64,000 bases of DNA from Duganella qianjiadongensis (GTDB lineage: Bacteria; Pseudomonadota; Gammaproteobacteria; Burkholderiales; Burkholderiaceae_D): NCBI RefSeq assembly GCF_009857915.1, contig NZ_WWCM01000003.1:248001-312000 (forward strand). Direction: 5' to 3'. The notes beneath the pieces were generated by a model. The model saw nothing but the letters and a program-made list of their open reading frames with translations. It searched no databases and was not told where the DNA came from. Made by a program: the position numbers and the translations under genes. Shown here piece after piece: positions 1 to 10,213 of this stretch (position 1 is its first letter; every line of letters starts with the position of its first letter).

Positions 1-2
1 TA

Positions 3-308
3 CGTACGCCGCAGCAGTTTGCCCAGAAAGTGATTGCAGCGCAGCCGCAAGTGGCCAGCCAGAGCGGCGATCCGGTGCAGTGGCCGTATGCGTGGGCCGA
101 TCAGGCGCTGGCGGTATCCAAACAGGCGCACGAAGGTGTCGCAGCGGGTACGCTGACGCGCCAGACCAGCAAGAGCGGCGAGAGCTATGCCGTGTGGGCG
201 CTGACGGTGCCGGATAATTACCCCGTGCCCAGTTCCTCACTGGCCAAGACCCAGCTGATACAGGGCGGCTACCAGCTCGCTGCTGTACTCAAAGCGATCT
301 GGCCCTGA
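3..308 (+). CDS. S1/P1 nuclease family protein, C-terminal end (partial)
   Basis: Only the last ~100 residues are in the window; the frame is open from base 3 and the true start lies upstream. The residues match the C-terminal part of S1/P1 zinc nucleases as I know it: a segment WPYAWADQALAVSK, then an AVWALTVPDNY stretch, then a helix ending QLIQGGYQLAAVLKAIWP that resembles the family's closing helix. The metal-binding N-terminal histidines and Trp1 are outside the window and cannot be checked. Family enzymes are secreted and cut single-stranded RNA and DNA to 5'-nucleotides, which would suit the nucleoside-uptake genes that follow; that link is inference. The gene ends 15 bp before the convergent next gene. 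Confidence 0.6.
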   Translation, partial: RTPQQFAQKVIAAQPQVASQSGDPVQWPYAWADQALAVSKQAHEGVAAGTLTRQTSKSGESYAVWALTVPDNYPVPSSSLAKTQLIQGGYQLAAVLKAIWP

Positions 309-322
309 CAGGCCGGCGCAGG

Positions 323-1222
323 CTACCGGCCGGTGAGCGGATTGATCCACCATTCGCTACGGGCCAGCGGCGTTTGCGGCGACAGATCGCGATTGGGTAA
401 TTTAATCAGACGGCGCTTGAACAGCGCCGTTTTCTTTATCAGCCGGCCTTTGTGCTGCTGGAATAGGGCGTTCAGGCTGCCGTCCTTGAGCATGATCTCC
501 ATGCCGTCGGTAATGCGGCGCGCCAGCTGCTCGCCTTCGGCATCGCGCCGCACGAAGAAGTAGCGCGGCAGCGGGTAGTGCAGCAGCAGCGTCGATTCTA
601 TGGCCAGCCCCGGATGGCTGGTATGGCGTTCGTCGAATTCGCGCAGCGCTTCATCAGCCGAGCGCGAATAGAAGTCGAAGCGGCCCGCTGCCAGCATGCC
701 GAACAGGCCGGCGTAGCTACTGCCTTCTACCACCTCGACACCGGCAGTTTTGAAAATGCTGACATCAGCCCAGCCTTTGCCTAGTCCTGCGCGCAATTGG
801 CGCAAATCGTCCAGCGTGCGTACGCTGGCAAAGCGGGCCTGATCAGCAGCACGGATCAGCAGCAGGCGGTAGCCCAGCAGGCCGCGGTCCACCGGCAGGC
901 GGATGGGCAGAAAGCGCTGTTCCAGTTCGGGCGAAGTCGCCCGCACAAACACATTGATGCGACCCTGCGGCGCGCTCATTTCCAGCAGCACGCGCTGGGG
1001 TGACATGGCAACCCCGGACTGCAGCTGCTGGTAGGGGCCATACGCTGGTATGGTCTTTTCCATGGCCGTGCGCAGTACCGCCCAATCGTAATCATAACGG
1101 CTGTCGACGCCGTCGCTACTGAGCGGATAGACCATGCGGGTACTGGCCGACGCCATGCCGGATAGCCAGAACACGAGCAGCGCAATGCAGCCTATCCATC
1201 GGTGATGCAGCTTGTTTGCCAT
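323..1222 (-). CDS. Periplasmic solute-binding-like (SBP_bac_3-type) protein
   Basis: A 299-residue protein. I chose the ATG at 1222 because it begins a classic signal peptide (basic start, hydrophobic IGCIALLVFWLSG, Ala-rich cleavage site ASAS); the frame stays open further upstream but there it overlaps the divergent cytochrome gene. The mature part looks like the two-lobed extracellular solute-binding fold often found next to sensors in this group: YRLLLIRAADQARFASVRTLDDLRQLRAGLGKGW resembles the 'directory' loop of that fold (shown here in two parts, YRLLLI and VRTLDDLRQLRAGLGKGW). No transporter genes adjoin it, so it may be an orphan periplasmic sensor rather than a transporter part. 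Substrate unknown. It is divergent from the cytochrome c gene across ~150 bp, which must hold both promoters. Confidence 0.6.
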   Translation of the reverse strand: MANKLHHRWIGCIALLVFWLSGMASASTRMVYPLSSDGVDSRYDYDWAVLRTAMEKTIPAYGPYQQLQSGVAMSPQRVLLEMSAPQGRINVFVRATSPELEQRFLPIRLPVDRGLLGYRLLLIRAADQARFASVRTLDDLRQLRAGLGKGWADVSIFKTAGVEVVEGSSYAGLFGMLAAGRFDFYSRSADEALREFDERHTSHPGLAIESTLLLHYPLPRYFFVRRDAEGEQLARRITDGMEIMLKDGSLNALFQQHKGRLIKKTALFKRRLIKLPNRDLSPQTPLARSEWWINPLTGR

Positions 1223-1376
1223 AGTCGGAACAGTCGGATTCGATAACTTTAACTTTGCAAGCGTCAGAGTGTAGCCTACTTTAAAGTGTGCTCCGGAGTT
1301 TTTCGGCTCGCGTTGCAGCGAGCCGGCCACGGGCATCTGGCACAATACCGGCAGTGCATTCACCATACGGGAAAAC

Positions 1377-1787
1377 ATGCTGAAACAGACGGAAAGCCGC
1401 TACAACCCTGTGCGCCTATGGAGTTTGCTAGGACTGATGGCGCTCTGGCCGCATGCCGGTGGCGCTGCGCCGCTGGCAGGCAATCCGCAGGCCGGGCAGG
1501 CCGCGTTCAAGCTGTGCGCATCCTGCCATCAGGTCGGGCCGCGTGCGCGCGGTGGTTTCGGCCCGCAACTGACGGGTGTAATAGGCCGCAAAGCGGCCAG
1601 CACCGGCGATTATCATTATTCGGAGGCCATGCAGAAGTCCGGCATTGTCTGGAGCGAAGAACGGCTGGCTGCTTTCATGCGTGATCCGGATCGGGTGGTG
1701 CCGGGCACGCGCATGCGCTTCTGGGGCATCAGCGACGAGCAGAAGATCGCCGATCTGCTGGCCTATCTGAAGGCCAGCGCGCAGTAA
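1377..1787 (+). CDS. Class I c-type cytochrome, periplasmic
   Basis: A 136-residue protein with an N-terminal signal/anchor segment (about residues 12-30). The haem-binding motif CASCH is at residues 47-51 and the likely axial methionine is Met113 in PGTRMRFWG. The spacing and the F-GPQLTGVIGRKAAS and FMRDPDRVVPGTRM segments are those of small soluble cytochromes of the c2/c550 type, which shuttle electrons in the periplasm. It is monocistronic between a divergent binding-protein gene and the convergent ABC permease. A 7-bp inverted repeat downstream (1812-1828) has no T run. The electron partners cannot be deduced from the neighbourhood. Confidence 0.85.
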   Translation: MLKQTESRYNPVRLWSLLGLMALWPHAGGAAPLAGNPQAGQAAFKLCASCHQVGPRARGGFGPQLTGVIGRKAASTGDYHYSEAMQKSGIVWSEERLAAFMRDPDRVVPGTRMRFWGISDEQKIADLLAYLKASAQ

Positions 1788-1842
1788 GCAGGGGGATGGT
1801 GAGGCAGCAGACAGGCCATGCTGGCCTGCCCGCGGGATGCGC

Positions 1843-2814
1843 CTAGCGCGATTTGACGAACGGCGTGCCCAGAGCTTTAGGCGCGACCGATTTGGCCATC
1901 AGGCCGGCCAGCACGATGACGGTGACGACGTAAGGAATCATCTGGATCAGCGAGCCGGGTATGCGGCCGATGACGGGCAATTCCACGCCTTCGATCTGGA
2001 TCTGCACGGCGCCGAAAAAGCCGAACATCAGGCAGCCGAGGAAGGTGTGCAGCGGGCGCCAGTTACCGAACACCATGGCGGTCAGCGCCAGATAGCCGGC
2101 GCCGGCCGACATGTCGCGCAGGAAGAAGCCGCTCTGCACCACCGACAGGTAGGCGCCCGAGAACGAGCACAGGATGCCGGCGATCAGCATGGCCATGTAG
2201 CGCTGGCGTTCGACGTTGATGCCGGCCGCATCGGCGGCATGCGGATTCTCGCCGCAGGCGCGCAGGCGCAGGCCGAAGCGGCTGTGGTACACCACCCAGT
2301 GCACCAGCGGTACCAGCGCAAACGCCAGATACACCAGCACGGAATGACCGCCGATCAGGTGGGCGTACAGCCAGCCGATGAAGGGAATGTTTTCTACTGC
2401 GGCCGTGCCGGGCAGTACCACGTCGAACAGACGGGCCTGGCCCAGATCGGGCGTGCGGCCGCCTTGCTGGAACAGGTACTGCGCCACCACGAAGGTCAGC
2501 CCGCTCATGGCGATGTTGATGGCGATGCCGGCCACCAGCTGGTTGCCTTTCTGGGTAATTGCCACATAGCCCTGCAGGGTGGCCAGCAGCAGCGATACCA
2601 GCATGCCGGCAGCGACGCCGTACCACGGGTTCTGGGTCAGGAAGGCGACGGCGGCGCTGACAAAGGCGCTGGCCAGTATCTTGCCTTCGAGGCCGATGTC
2701 GATTACGCCCGAACGTTCGGCAAACAGGCCGGCCATGCCGGCGAAAATCAGCACCGGCGCATTACGCACGGTGGAGACGAGGATACTGCCGATATGGAGA
2801 TCTTCAAAAGTCAT
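1843..2814 (-). CDS. Nucleoside-type ABC transporter permease (NupQ/YufQ-like)
   Basis: A 323-residue hydrophobic protein with 8-10 predicted membrane segments, last in a minus-strand operon. It matches the branched-chain amino acid/ribose permease superfamily subgroup that works with BMP binding proteins: the early AERSGVIDIGLEGKIL segment and the RLRACGENPHAADAAGINV loop (coupling to the ATPase) are typical. It pairs with the longer permease just upstream (7-bp gap) to form the membrane pore. By family, the complex imports purine and pyrimidine nucleosides. The pseudouridine and deoxynucleoside catabolic genes a few kilobases away support that substrate range. Length is normal for the family. 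Confidence 0.88.
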   Translation of the reverse strand: MTFEDLHIGSILVSTVRNAPVLIFAGMAGLFAERSGVIDIGLEGKILASAFVSAAVAFLTQNPWYGVAAGMLVSLLLATLQGYVAITQKGNQLVAGIAINIAMSGLTFVVAQYLFQQGGRTPDLGQARLFDVVLPGTAAVENIPFIGWLYAHLIGGHSVLVYLAFALVPLVHWVVYHSRFGLRLRACGENPHAADAAGINVERQRYMAMLIAGILCSFSGAYLSVVQSGFFLRDMSAGAGYLALTAMVFGNWRPLHTFLGCLMFGFFGAVQIQIEGVELPVIGRIPGSLIQMIPYVVTVIVLAGLMAKSVAPKALGTPFVKSR

Positions 2815-2821
2815 ATCGTTC

Positions 2822-3894
2822 TCACTTCTTCAGTTTCAGCATTTTGGCGATGGCCGGACCGTACAGGTTTTCCATGGCACCGCAGAACAGAATGATCAGG
2901 CCCTGCACCAGTATCACCATCTCGGGCGGGATGTTCTGCTTTTCCAGCGACAGATCGAAACCGCCCTGGGTGAGTGCGCCGAACAGCACAGCCGAGAGGA
3001 GAATGCCGACCGGATGCTGGCGGCCCATCAGGGCAATGGCGATGCCGATAAAGCCGGCGCCACCAACGAAGTTGAGCGACAGGTAGTGGGTCGAGCCCAT
3101 GATGGAGTTGACCGAACCGAGGCCGGCCAGCGCACCCGAAATCAGCATCACGATGATGATCATCTTGCTGATGCGGATGCCGGCATAGTGGGCTGCGTGC
3201 GGATTGAGGCCGGTGGCGCGCAGCTTGAAGCCCCAGGCCGAACGGCTCACTACCACGCCATATATCAGCAGCGCGAACAGGGCGAGGAAGAAGCTGATGT
3301 TGAGCGGGGTTTCGCCCAGCACAGGGAACCACTGGTTCAGGCGCGGCATTTCGGCCGCGGCGGCAAAGGCGCGGCTGGCAGGATTCTGCTCGCCGGCCGG
3401 TATCATGTATTTCACGATCAGGAAGTTCATCAGCTGGGAAGCGATGAAGTTGAACATGATGGTGGTGACCACCACGTGGCTGCCCCGCTTGGCCTGCAGA
3501 TAGCCGGGCAGGAAGGACCACAGCGCGCCGAACAGCGCGGCGCCCAGCACGCCCAGTGGTATCAGCATCCAGCCCGGCAGCGTGCTGTCGAAAGCCAGCA
3601 TGGCCCAGGCCAGACCGAGGCCGCCGATATACATCTGGCCTTCGGCACCGATGTTGAACAGGCCGGCCTGCATGGCGATCGACACGGCCAGACCGGTGAA
3701 GATAAAGGTGGAGGCGTAGAACAGCGTGTAGCTCAGGCCTTCCGGATTGATCACGGCGCTGTTGATCAGAATCTGCAGCGATTCGGTCGGGCTTTCGCCC
3801 AGCATGTGGATTACCAGTGCCGTCACCAGCAGTGCCGACAGCAGGTTCAGTAAGGGCATAACGAAGGCAGTGGCCCAGCGTGGCAAGTCTTTAT

Positions 3895-3898
<4 letters not shown>
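2822..3898 (-). CDS. Nucleoside-type ABC transporter permease (NupP/YufP-like)
   Basis: A 358-residue membrane protein, the longer of two partner permeases. I take the ATG at 3898, which overlaps the ATPase stop codon as ATGA (4 bp), the usual sign of translational coupling. A cytoplasmic N-terminal MNKDLPRW is followed by a hydrophobic helix. The motifs NIGAEGQMYIGGLG and FKLRATGLNPHAAHYAGI are the counterparts of those in the second permease and mark the BMP/Nup transporter subgroup. It forms a heterodimeric pore with the 1843-2814 product. No sign of damage. Confidence 0.88.
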
Positions 3899-5424
<1,526 letters not shown>

Positions 5425-5474
5425 AGGATGGTTTTCGGGGGTTATGTAAAAAGCTAAAACGCTAAACGGTAAAA

Positions 5475-5505
5475 CGCGCCGCCGGAGAGTTTCTCCGGCG
5501 GCGCG
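5475..5505 (-). terminator. Hairpin between binding-protein and ATPase genes
   Basis: A 14-bp perfect inverted repeat (5475-5488 pairing with 5492-5505, 3-nt loop) is followed on the minus strand by a TTTT run. It sits between the stop of the binding-protein gene and the ATPase start. It could partly stop transcription or protect the upstream mRNA end, giving more binding protein than membrane subunits, as in many ABC operons. Confidence 0.75.
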
Positions 5506-5523
5506 CTTCATGTCAGATCAGGG

Positions 5524-6519
5524 TTAAACCGGGCAGGACGCGCCCGAACGGATATCGATTACTTTGACCTTGCCGTCGATGATGTCCTTGCGTGCACCCA
5601 GCACGCGCTTTTCGATTTCCGGCGTAATCAGCTTGCGGTTGTTTTCGTCCAGCGCCCAGTCCACGCCGCCTTCTTTCAGGCCCTTGGCGTTCACGCCGGC
5701 TTTCCACGTACCGTTCTTCATCTGCATGAAGGCGTCGTACACAGCCACGTCCACGTGCTTGACCATGGAAGTGAGCATGGTGCCCGGATACAGGCCGTTC
5801 TGGTTGGAGTCCACGCCGATCGCCAGCTTGCCTTTTTCCTTGGCCGTCTGCAGGGTGCCCAGACCGGAGCCGCCGGCCACGGCAAACACCACGTCCACAC
5901 CGCGGTCAAACTGCGAACGCGCCAGTTCGCCGCCTTTGCCCGGATCGTTCCAGGCCTGGGCGCTGGTGCCCACCATATTCGAGGTCACGTCGACCTTGGC
6001 GTTGACGGCTTTGGCGCCCTGCGCATAGCCGCAGGCGAAAGTGCGGATCAGGGGAATATCGACACCGCCGACGAAGCCGATTTTTTTCGATTTGGATGCC
6101 ATGGCAGCAGCCACGCCCACCAGATACGAACCTTCTTCTTCCTTGAAGGTGATGGATTCCACGTTGGCGCCTTGCGCCACGCCGTCGATCAGCACGAAGC
6201 GGACTTTAGGGAATTCCTTGGCGACCTTCTGCACGGCTGCCTGCTGGGCAAAGCCGATGGAGGCGATCAGGTCGAGGTTTTTGCGGGCCAGACCGCGCAG
6301 CACCTGTTCGGCCTGGGTATCGCTGGAGGCTTGTACCTCGATGAATTTGATATTGGTTTCCTTCGAGAAGCGGGTAGCGCCTTCGAATGCGGACTGATTG
6401 AACGATTTATCGAACTTGCCGCCGGCGTCATACACGATGCCCAGCTTAGGATCTGCTGCAGACGCGCTGGCTGCCACGAACAGTGCGGCCACGGTCAAAC
6501 CGAGTTGTGAAAGTTTCAT
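5524..6519 (-). CDS. BMP-family nucleoside-binding periplasmic protein
   Basis: A 331-residue protein, first gene of the importer operon. A signal peptide (MKLSQLGLTVAALFVAASASA) is followed by the BMP core: LGIVYDAGGKFDKSFNQSA near the mature N-terminus (ligand-contacting Asp and Asn region), a SIGFAQQAAV strand, GFVGGVDIP in the hinge and VAGGSGLGTLQTAKE later. Known members bind nucleosides (PnrA, BmpA/NupN). Unusually for this family there is no cysteine at the cleavage site, so it appears to be a soluble periplasmic protein, not a lipoprotein. The binding protein is separated from the ATPase gene by a strong hairpin. Confidence 0.9.
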   Translation of the reverse strand: MKLSQLGLTVAALFVAASASAADPKLGIVYDAGGKFDKSFNQSAFEGATRFSKETNIKFIEVQASSDTQAEQVLRGLARKNLDLIASIGFAQQAAVQKVAKEFPKVRFVLIDGVAQGANVESITFKEEEGSYLVGVAAAMASKSKKIGFVGGVDIPLIRTFACGYAQGAKAVNAKVDVTSNMVGTSAQAWNDPGKGGELARSQFDRGVDVVFAVAGGSGLGTLQTAKEKGKLAIGVDSNQNGLYPGTMLTSMVKHVDVAVYDAFMQMKNGTWKAGVNAKGLKEGGVDWALDENNRKLITPEIEKRVLGARKDIIDGKVKVIDIRSGASCPV

Positions 6520-7099
6520 AAATGGGCTCCTGGAAGATCGATATTGTATATTTTTATTTGACGAAACATGTAATTTGGTGCCGGTTTATCGCTGCAAATG
6601 GCCGTTTTTTCGCCGTTTGCCCTGTAACGGTGCGGTTCTTGCCGCTAACTTCAGCGCGCCACATTGAGTTTTCGACAATGTTTCAGCGCCGCTGATTGAA
6701 TAAAAATCCAACTCTTTCTTGCTTGCAATTACCAGCGGATGCTGCTCTTTGTCGCATTGCAGCAACAATGCGCGCCGAATTAAAAATTTTTAAGTTGTTG
6801 CTTTTTTGTCCGTCCGGACAAATTTCATGCCATTTGGCTAAGTTTGCCATCAGCCCCATGCTGCATTCCAGCACTATGGAAACGCTCTCCGGGACCTGCT
6901 AACTGCCTGATTTTATGGCCATCCATAACTATGCATGAGGGCGGATATGTACGACAAATTCATTTTTTCTTGGTTATTTATATTTTTTTGATATGAATCT
7001 GAAGAGCGGAAAAGTAGATTTATGACATTTTTTTCCGTGCTAGAGTGACTGGCAACTTGCATATAAATGCCAGTACACACACTTGAAGGAGTCCCACCG
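6520..7099. other. Intergenic region between divergent importer and TonB receptor genes
   Basis: About 580 bp, clearly more AT-rich than its neighbours, with no convincing gene. It must contain the promoters of the ABC importer (leftward) and of the TonB receptor (rightward). It contains one good palindrome at 6805-6822. I could not place -35/-10 boxes with confidence. Confidence 0.6.
6805..6822. promoter_or_regulatory. Palindromic operator candidate
   Basis: TTTGTCCG-TC-CGGACAAA: two perfect 8-bp arms separated by 2 bp, midway between the importer and receptor genes. The size and symmetry fit a dimeric repressor or activator. No regulator is encoded next to it, so the protein that binds is unknown. 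Confidence 0.4.
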
Positions 7100-9394
7100 A
7101 TGAACAAAAAAAATAGTGTTTTCGCCGCCCGTACGCTGATCGCGCTGGCCGTGGCGAGTGCTTTCCCGCTGGCCTACGCGGCCGAAGGCACGGACGCAGC
7201 CGACCAGGCCAGCAGCGCCGATTCGGCCAGCAAGGGCCAGCTGGAAACCGTGATCGTGACGGCCCAGCGCCGCGCTGAAAACATCAAAGACGTGCCGATG
7301 TCGATCGCCACCCTGAAAGGCGACAAACTCGACGTGCTTACTTCGGGCGCTGCCGACATCCGCTTCCTGGCCGGCCGTTCGCCGTCGGTCAACGTGGAAT
7401 CGGACTATGGCCGTACCTTCCCGCGTTTCTACATCCGCGGTCTGGGTAACACCGACTTCGACCTGAACGCTTCGCAGCCGGTCGGTCTGGTGATGGACGA
7501 CATCGTGCAGGAAAACGCCATGCTGAAAGGCTTCCCTGTATTCGACGTGGATCAGGTGGAAGTGCTGCGCGGCCCGCAGGGCACGCTGTTCGGCCGTAAC
7601 TCGCCAGCCGGCGTTATCAAGTTCGATTCGGCCAAGCCTGTGTTCCGTCAGGAAGGCTATCTGACGCTGGGCATCGGTAACTACTCGGCCAAAACGGCTG
7701 AAGGCGCGTTTAATATTCCGGTCAGCGATACCGTGGCGCTGCGCTTCTCGGGCACCACCCAGCACCGTGACAACCGGGTACATAACACCAACCCGAATCC
7801 GAACACCGGCACCAAAGATTTCGAAGGCTATGGCGACAACGCCTTCCGTCTGCAAGCCCTGATCCAGCCGAACAAGGACTTCAGCGCGCTGCTGAACTAC
7901 CATGAGCGCGACTACCATGGCAGCGCCACGCTGTTCCGCGCCAATATCATCAAGAAGGGTACCAATGATCTGGTCGACGGTTTCGACTATGCTTCCTATC
8001 CTAGCGACGGGGTTAACTACCAGCGTCTGAGCACCAAAGGCGGCAACATCCGTCTGAAATACAATCTGGACGACATCACCCTGCATTCGATCACCGGCTA
8101 TGAAACGCTGAAGTTCAACAGCCGCGCCGACGTCGATGGCGGCTACGGTGCTTCCTACGCGCCGCCATACGGTCCTGGCTATATCCCGTTTGCGGTTGAA
8201 ACGGCCGACCTGCTGCCTAACCACAAGCAGTTCTCGCAAGAGCTGCGCGCCGAGTCCAACTACAAGGGCCCGCTGCAATGGATCGGTGGTCTGTTCTTCT
8301 TCAACGAGAACATCCAGATCGATTCGATCAGCTTCAACACTTTTGCGCCGGGTAATCCGCAGAATCCTCAGTACGCCCAGCAGTTCCAGGATGCCAAATC
8401 GTGGGCTGCTTTCGGCTCGCTGAACTACACCGTGAGCGACCAGTTCAAGCTGCGTGGCGGTGTGCGCTACACCAGCGACAAAAAAGAGTTCTCGGCGATG
8501 CGCGTAGAGCCACCGAAGATTGCTGGCCCGTTCAATATCAACAATACTTCGCACAATCTGAGCTGGGATCTGAGCGGTACCTACGAGCTGGATAAGACTA
8601 CCAATCTGTTCGGCCGTGTCGCTACCGGTTATCGTGCTCCTTCCATGCAGGGCCGTCTGAATGGTCTGGGTGACAAGCCATCGTTCGCCGGTGCCGAGAA
8701 AGCCCTGTCGTTCGAAGCCGGTATCAAGCAGGATCTGTTTGAAAAACGTGCCCGTCTGAGCGCGTCGGTATTCCAGTACACGGTGAAAGACAAGCAGCTG
8801 ACGGCAGGTAGCGGCGGTATCAATATGAACCAGCTGATCAACGCTGACAAAGTCACCGGCCAGGGTGTGGAAGTGGACTTCCAGGCTAACCTCGGTAGCG
8901 GTTTCAGCGCCACGCTGGGCGGCAGCTACAACGATACCGAAATCAAGGATAAGAACCTGTTCGTCCAGTACTGCGGTAATCTGGGTAACACGGCGCCGAA
9001 TCCTTATGGCTGCACCCCGACCAATGCGGCCGGTCCGTTCGCCGGTACTTCCAAGATCGACGGCAACCCGCTGCCACGCGCGCCGAAGACCCAGCTGAAC
9101 TTCACCCTGAAGTACAGCACCGAAATCGGCAATGGCGAATTCTATGCCTACACCGACTGGACCTACCGCAGCAGCTACAACTTCTTCCTGTACGAAGCGC
9201 CTGAATACAAGGCCAAGCCTCTGGCGGAAGGTGGCGCACGCGTGGGCTACAAATGGAGCAAATACGAAGTGGCAGCCTTCGCCCGTAACATCACCGATAA
9301 ACGTGTGATCATCGGCGCGATCGACTTCGACAACCTGACCGGCATGCTGAACGAGCCACGCACCATAGGCGCGACCTTCAAGGTCAACTTCTAA
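7100..9394 (+). CDS. TonB-dependent outer membrane receptor
   Basis: A 764-residue protein. The start at 7100 is set by AAGGAG at 7086-7091, 8 bp upstream. A signal peptide (NKKNSVFAARTLIALAVAS) is followed by LETVIVTAQRRAENIKDVPM, the usual TonB-box/plug entry; the plug carries the conserved QVEVLRGPQGTLFGRNSPAG. The rest alternates into beta-barrel strands and ends in the expected aromatic residue (TFKVNF). Receptors of this kind bring scarce or large molecules across the outer membrane using TonB energy. It faces the nucleoside importer across a shared control region, so nucleosides or oligonucleotides are plausible cargo; this is inference. A clear terminator follows. Confidence 0.9.
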   Translation: MNKKNSVFAARTLIALAVASAFPLAYAAEGTDAADQASSADSASKGQLETVIVTAQRRAENIKDVPMSIATLKGDKLDVLTSGAADIRFLAGRSPSVNVESDYGRTFPRFYIRGLGNTDFDLNASQPVGLVMDDIVQENAMLKGFPVFDVDQVEVLRGPQGTLFGRNSPAGVIKFDSAKPVFRQEGYLTLGIGNYSAKTAEGAFNIPVSDTVALRFSGTTQHRDNRVHNTNPNPNTGTKDFEGYGDNAFRLQALIQPNKDFSALLNYHERDYHGSATLFRANIIKKGTNDLVDGFDYASYPSDGVNYQRLSTKGGNIRLKYNLDDITLHSITGYETLKFNSRADVDGGYGASYAPPYGPGYIPFAVETADLLPNHKQFSQELRAESNYKGPLQWIGGLFFFNENIQIDSISFNTFAPGNPQNPQYAQQFQDAKSWAAFGSLNYTVSDQFKLRGGVRYTSDKKEFSAMRVEPPKIAGPFNINNTSHNLSWDLSGTYELDKTTNLFGRVATGYRAPSMQGRLNGLGDKPSFAGAEKALSFEAGIKQDLFEKRARLSASVFQYTVKDKQLTAGSGGINMNQLINADKVTGQGVEVDFQANLGSGFSATLGGSYNDTEIKDKNLFVQYCGNLGNTAPNPYGCTPTNAAGPFAGTSKIDGNPLPRAPKTQLNFTLKYSTEIGNGEFYAYTDWTYRSSYNFFLYEAPEYKAKPLAEGGARVGYKWSKYEVAAFARNITDKRVIIGAIDFDNLTGMLNEPRTIGATFKVNF

Positions 9395-9453
9395 GCGACT
9401 GGCTTATATTGCACTGCGGCTTTAAACCGGCCGCAAACTGGCTTATGCTAGCG

Positions 9454-9487
9454 ATCCCCGCCCACCGCAAGGTGGCGGGGATTTTTT
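9454..9487 (+). terminator. Rho-independent terminator after TonB receptor
   Basis: Stem ATCCCCGCCCACC / GGTGGCGGGGAT (one bulged C) with a GCAA loop, followed by a run of six T. It lies 60 bp after the receptor stop and 19 bp before the next gene start. Confidence 0.88.
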
Positions 9488-9505
9488 CCATCCGGGGAGC
9501 CGCTC

Positions 9506-10213
9506 TTGCAACAAACTGTCGTCAATCTGTGGCCACTGTTAGGCGTGGCCGTCATTATTCTGGGCTTTGCTCTGCGTGCCCATCCGGTGCTGGTGGTGAT
9601 TGCCGCCTGTGCGGTGACGGGGCTGGCCGCGTCCATGCCGGTGCATCAGCTGCTAGAGACGCTGGGTAAAGCTTTTGTCAAAACCCGCAATCTGCCGCTG
9701 ATCCTGCTGCTGCCGCTGGCCGCCATCGGTCTGCTGGAGCGCTACGGTCTGAAGGAACATGCGCAGGCCTCGATCGCGCGCATCCGTTCCGCCACCACGG
9801 GGCGGCTGCTGATCGTGTATCTGGCGATCCGCGAACTGAGTGCAGCCTTCGGCCTGACCAGCCTTGGCGGCCATCCGAATATGGTGCGGCCGCTGGTGGC
9901 GCCGATGGCGCAGGGCGCCGCCGAAGTGCGCTATCCGGCGCTGACGGATGAACTGCGCCACCGTATCCGCGCCATGGCGGCTGCCACCGACAACGTCGGC
10001 CTGTTCTTCGGCGAGGACGTGTTCGTGGCCTTCGGTGCCATCGTGCTGATGCAGACCATACTGCGCGGGGAAGGACTGGAAGTCGATCCGCTGCATGTGG
10101 CCATGTGGGGCATACCCACGGCAGTGACAGCCTTCCTGATTCACTCGTGGCGGCTGCACCGGCTCGATGCGGAAATTGCCCGGGCCATGCAGCGCGCAGA
10201 GGGCCAGCCATGA
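9506..10213 (+). CDS. DUF969 family subunit, putative 5-oxoproline (pyroglutamate) transporter
   Basis: A 235-residue protein with about five membrane segments. I use the TTG at 9506 as start, with GGGGAG about 8 bp before it; there is no better codon before the first helix. The segment RELSAAFGLTSLGGHPNMVRPLVAPM and the late AATDNVGLFFGEDVFVAFGA (given in part) are characteristic of DUF969. In many bacteria DUF969 and DUF979 proteins are encoded as a pair beside pyroglutamyl peptidase and are annotated as a 5-oxoproline transporter; exactly that order occurs here. The pair overlaps by ATGA. Function follows from context more than from biochemistry. Confidence 0.85.
   Translation: MQQTVVNLWPLLGVAVIILGFALRAHPVLVVIAACAVTGLAASMPVHQLLETLGKAFVKTRNLPLILLLPLAAIGLLERYGLKEHAQASIARIRSATTGRLLIVYLAIRELSAAFGLTSLGGHPNMVRPLVAPMAQGAAEVRYPALTDELRHRIRAMAAATDNVGLFFGEDVFVAFGAIVLMQTILRGEGLEVDPLHVAMWGIPTAVTAFLIHSWRLHRLDAEIARAMQRAEGQP

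Noticed and set aside
1812..1828. Inverted repeat CAGGCCA-TGC-TGGCCTG between two convergent genes
   Set aside because: A terminator was considered, but there is no T run on either strand and the stem is only 7 bp.
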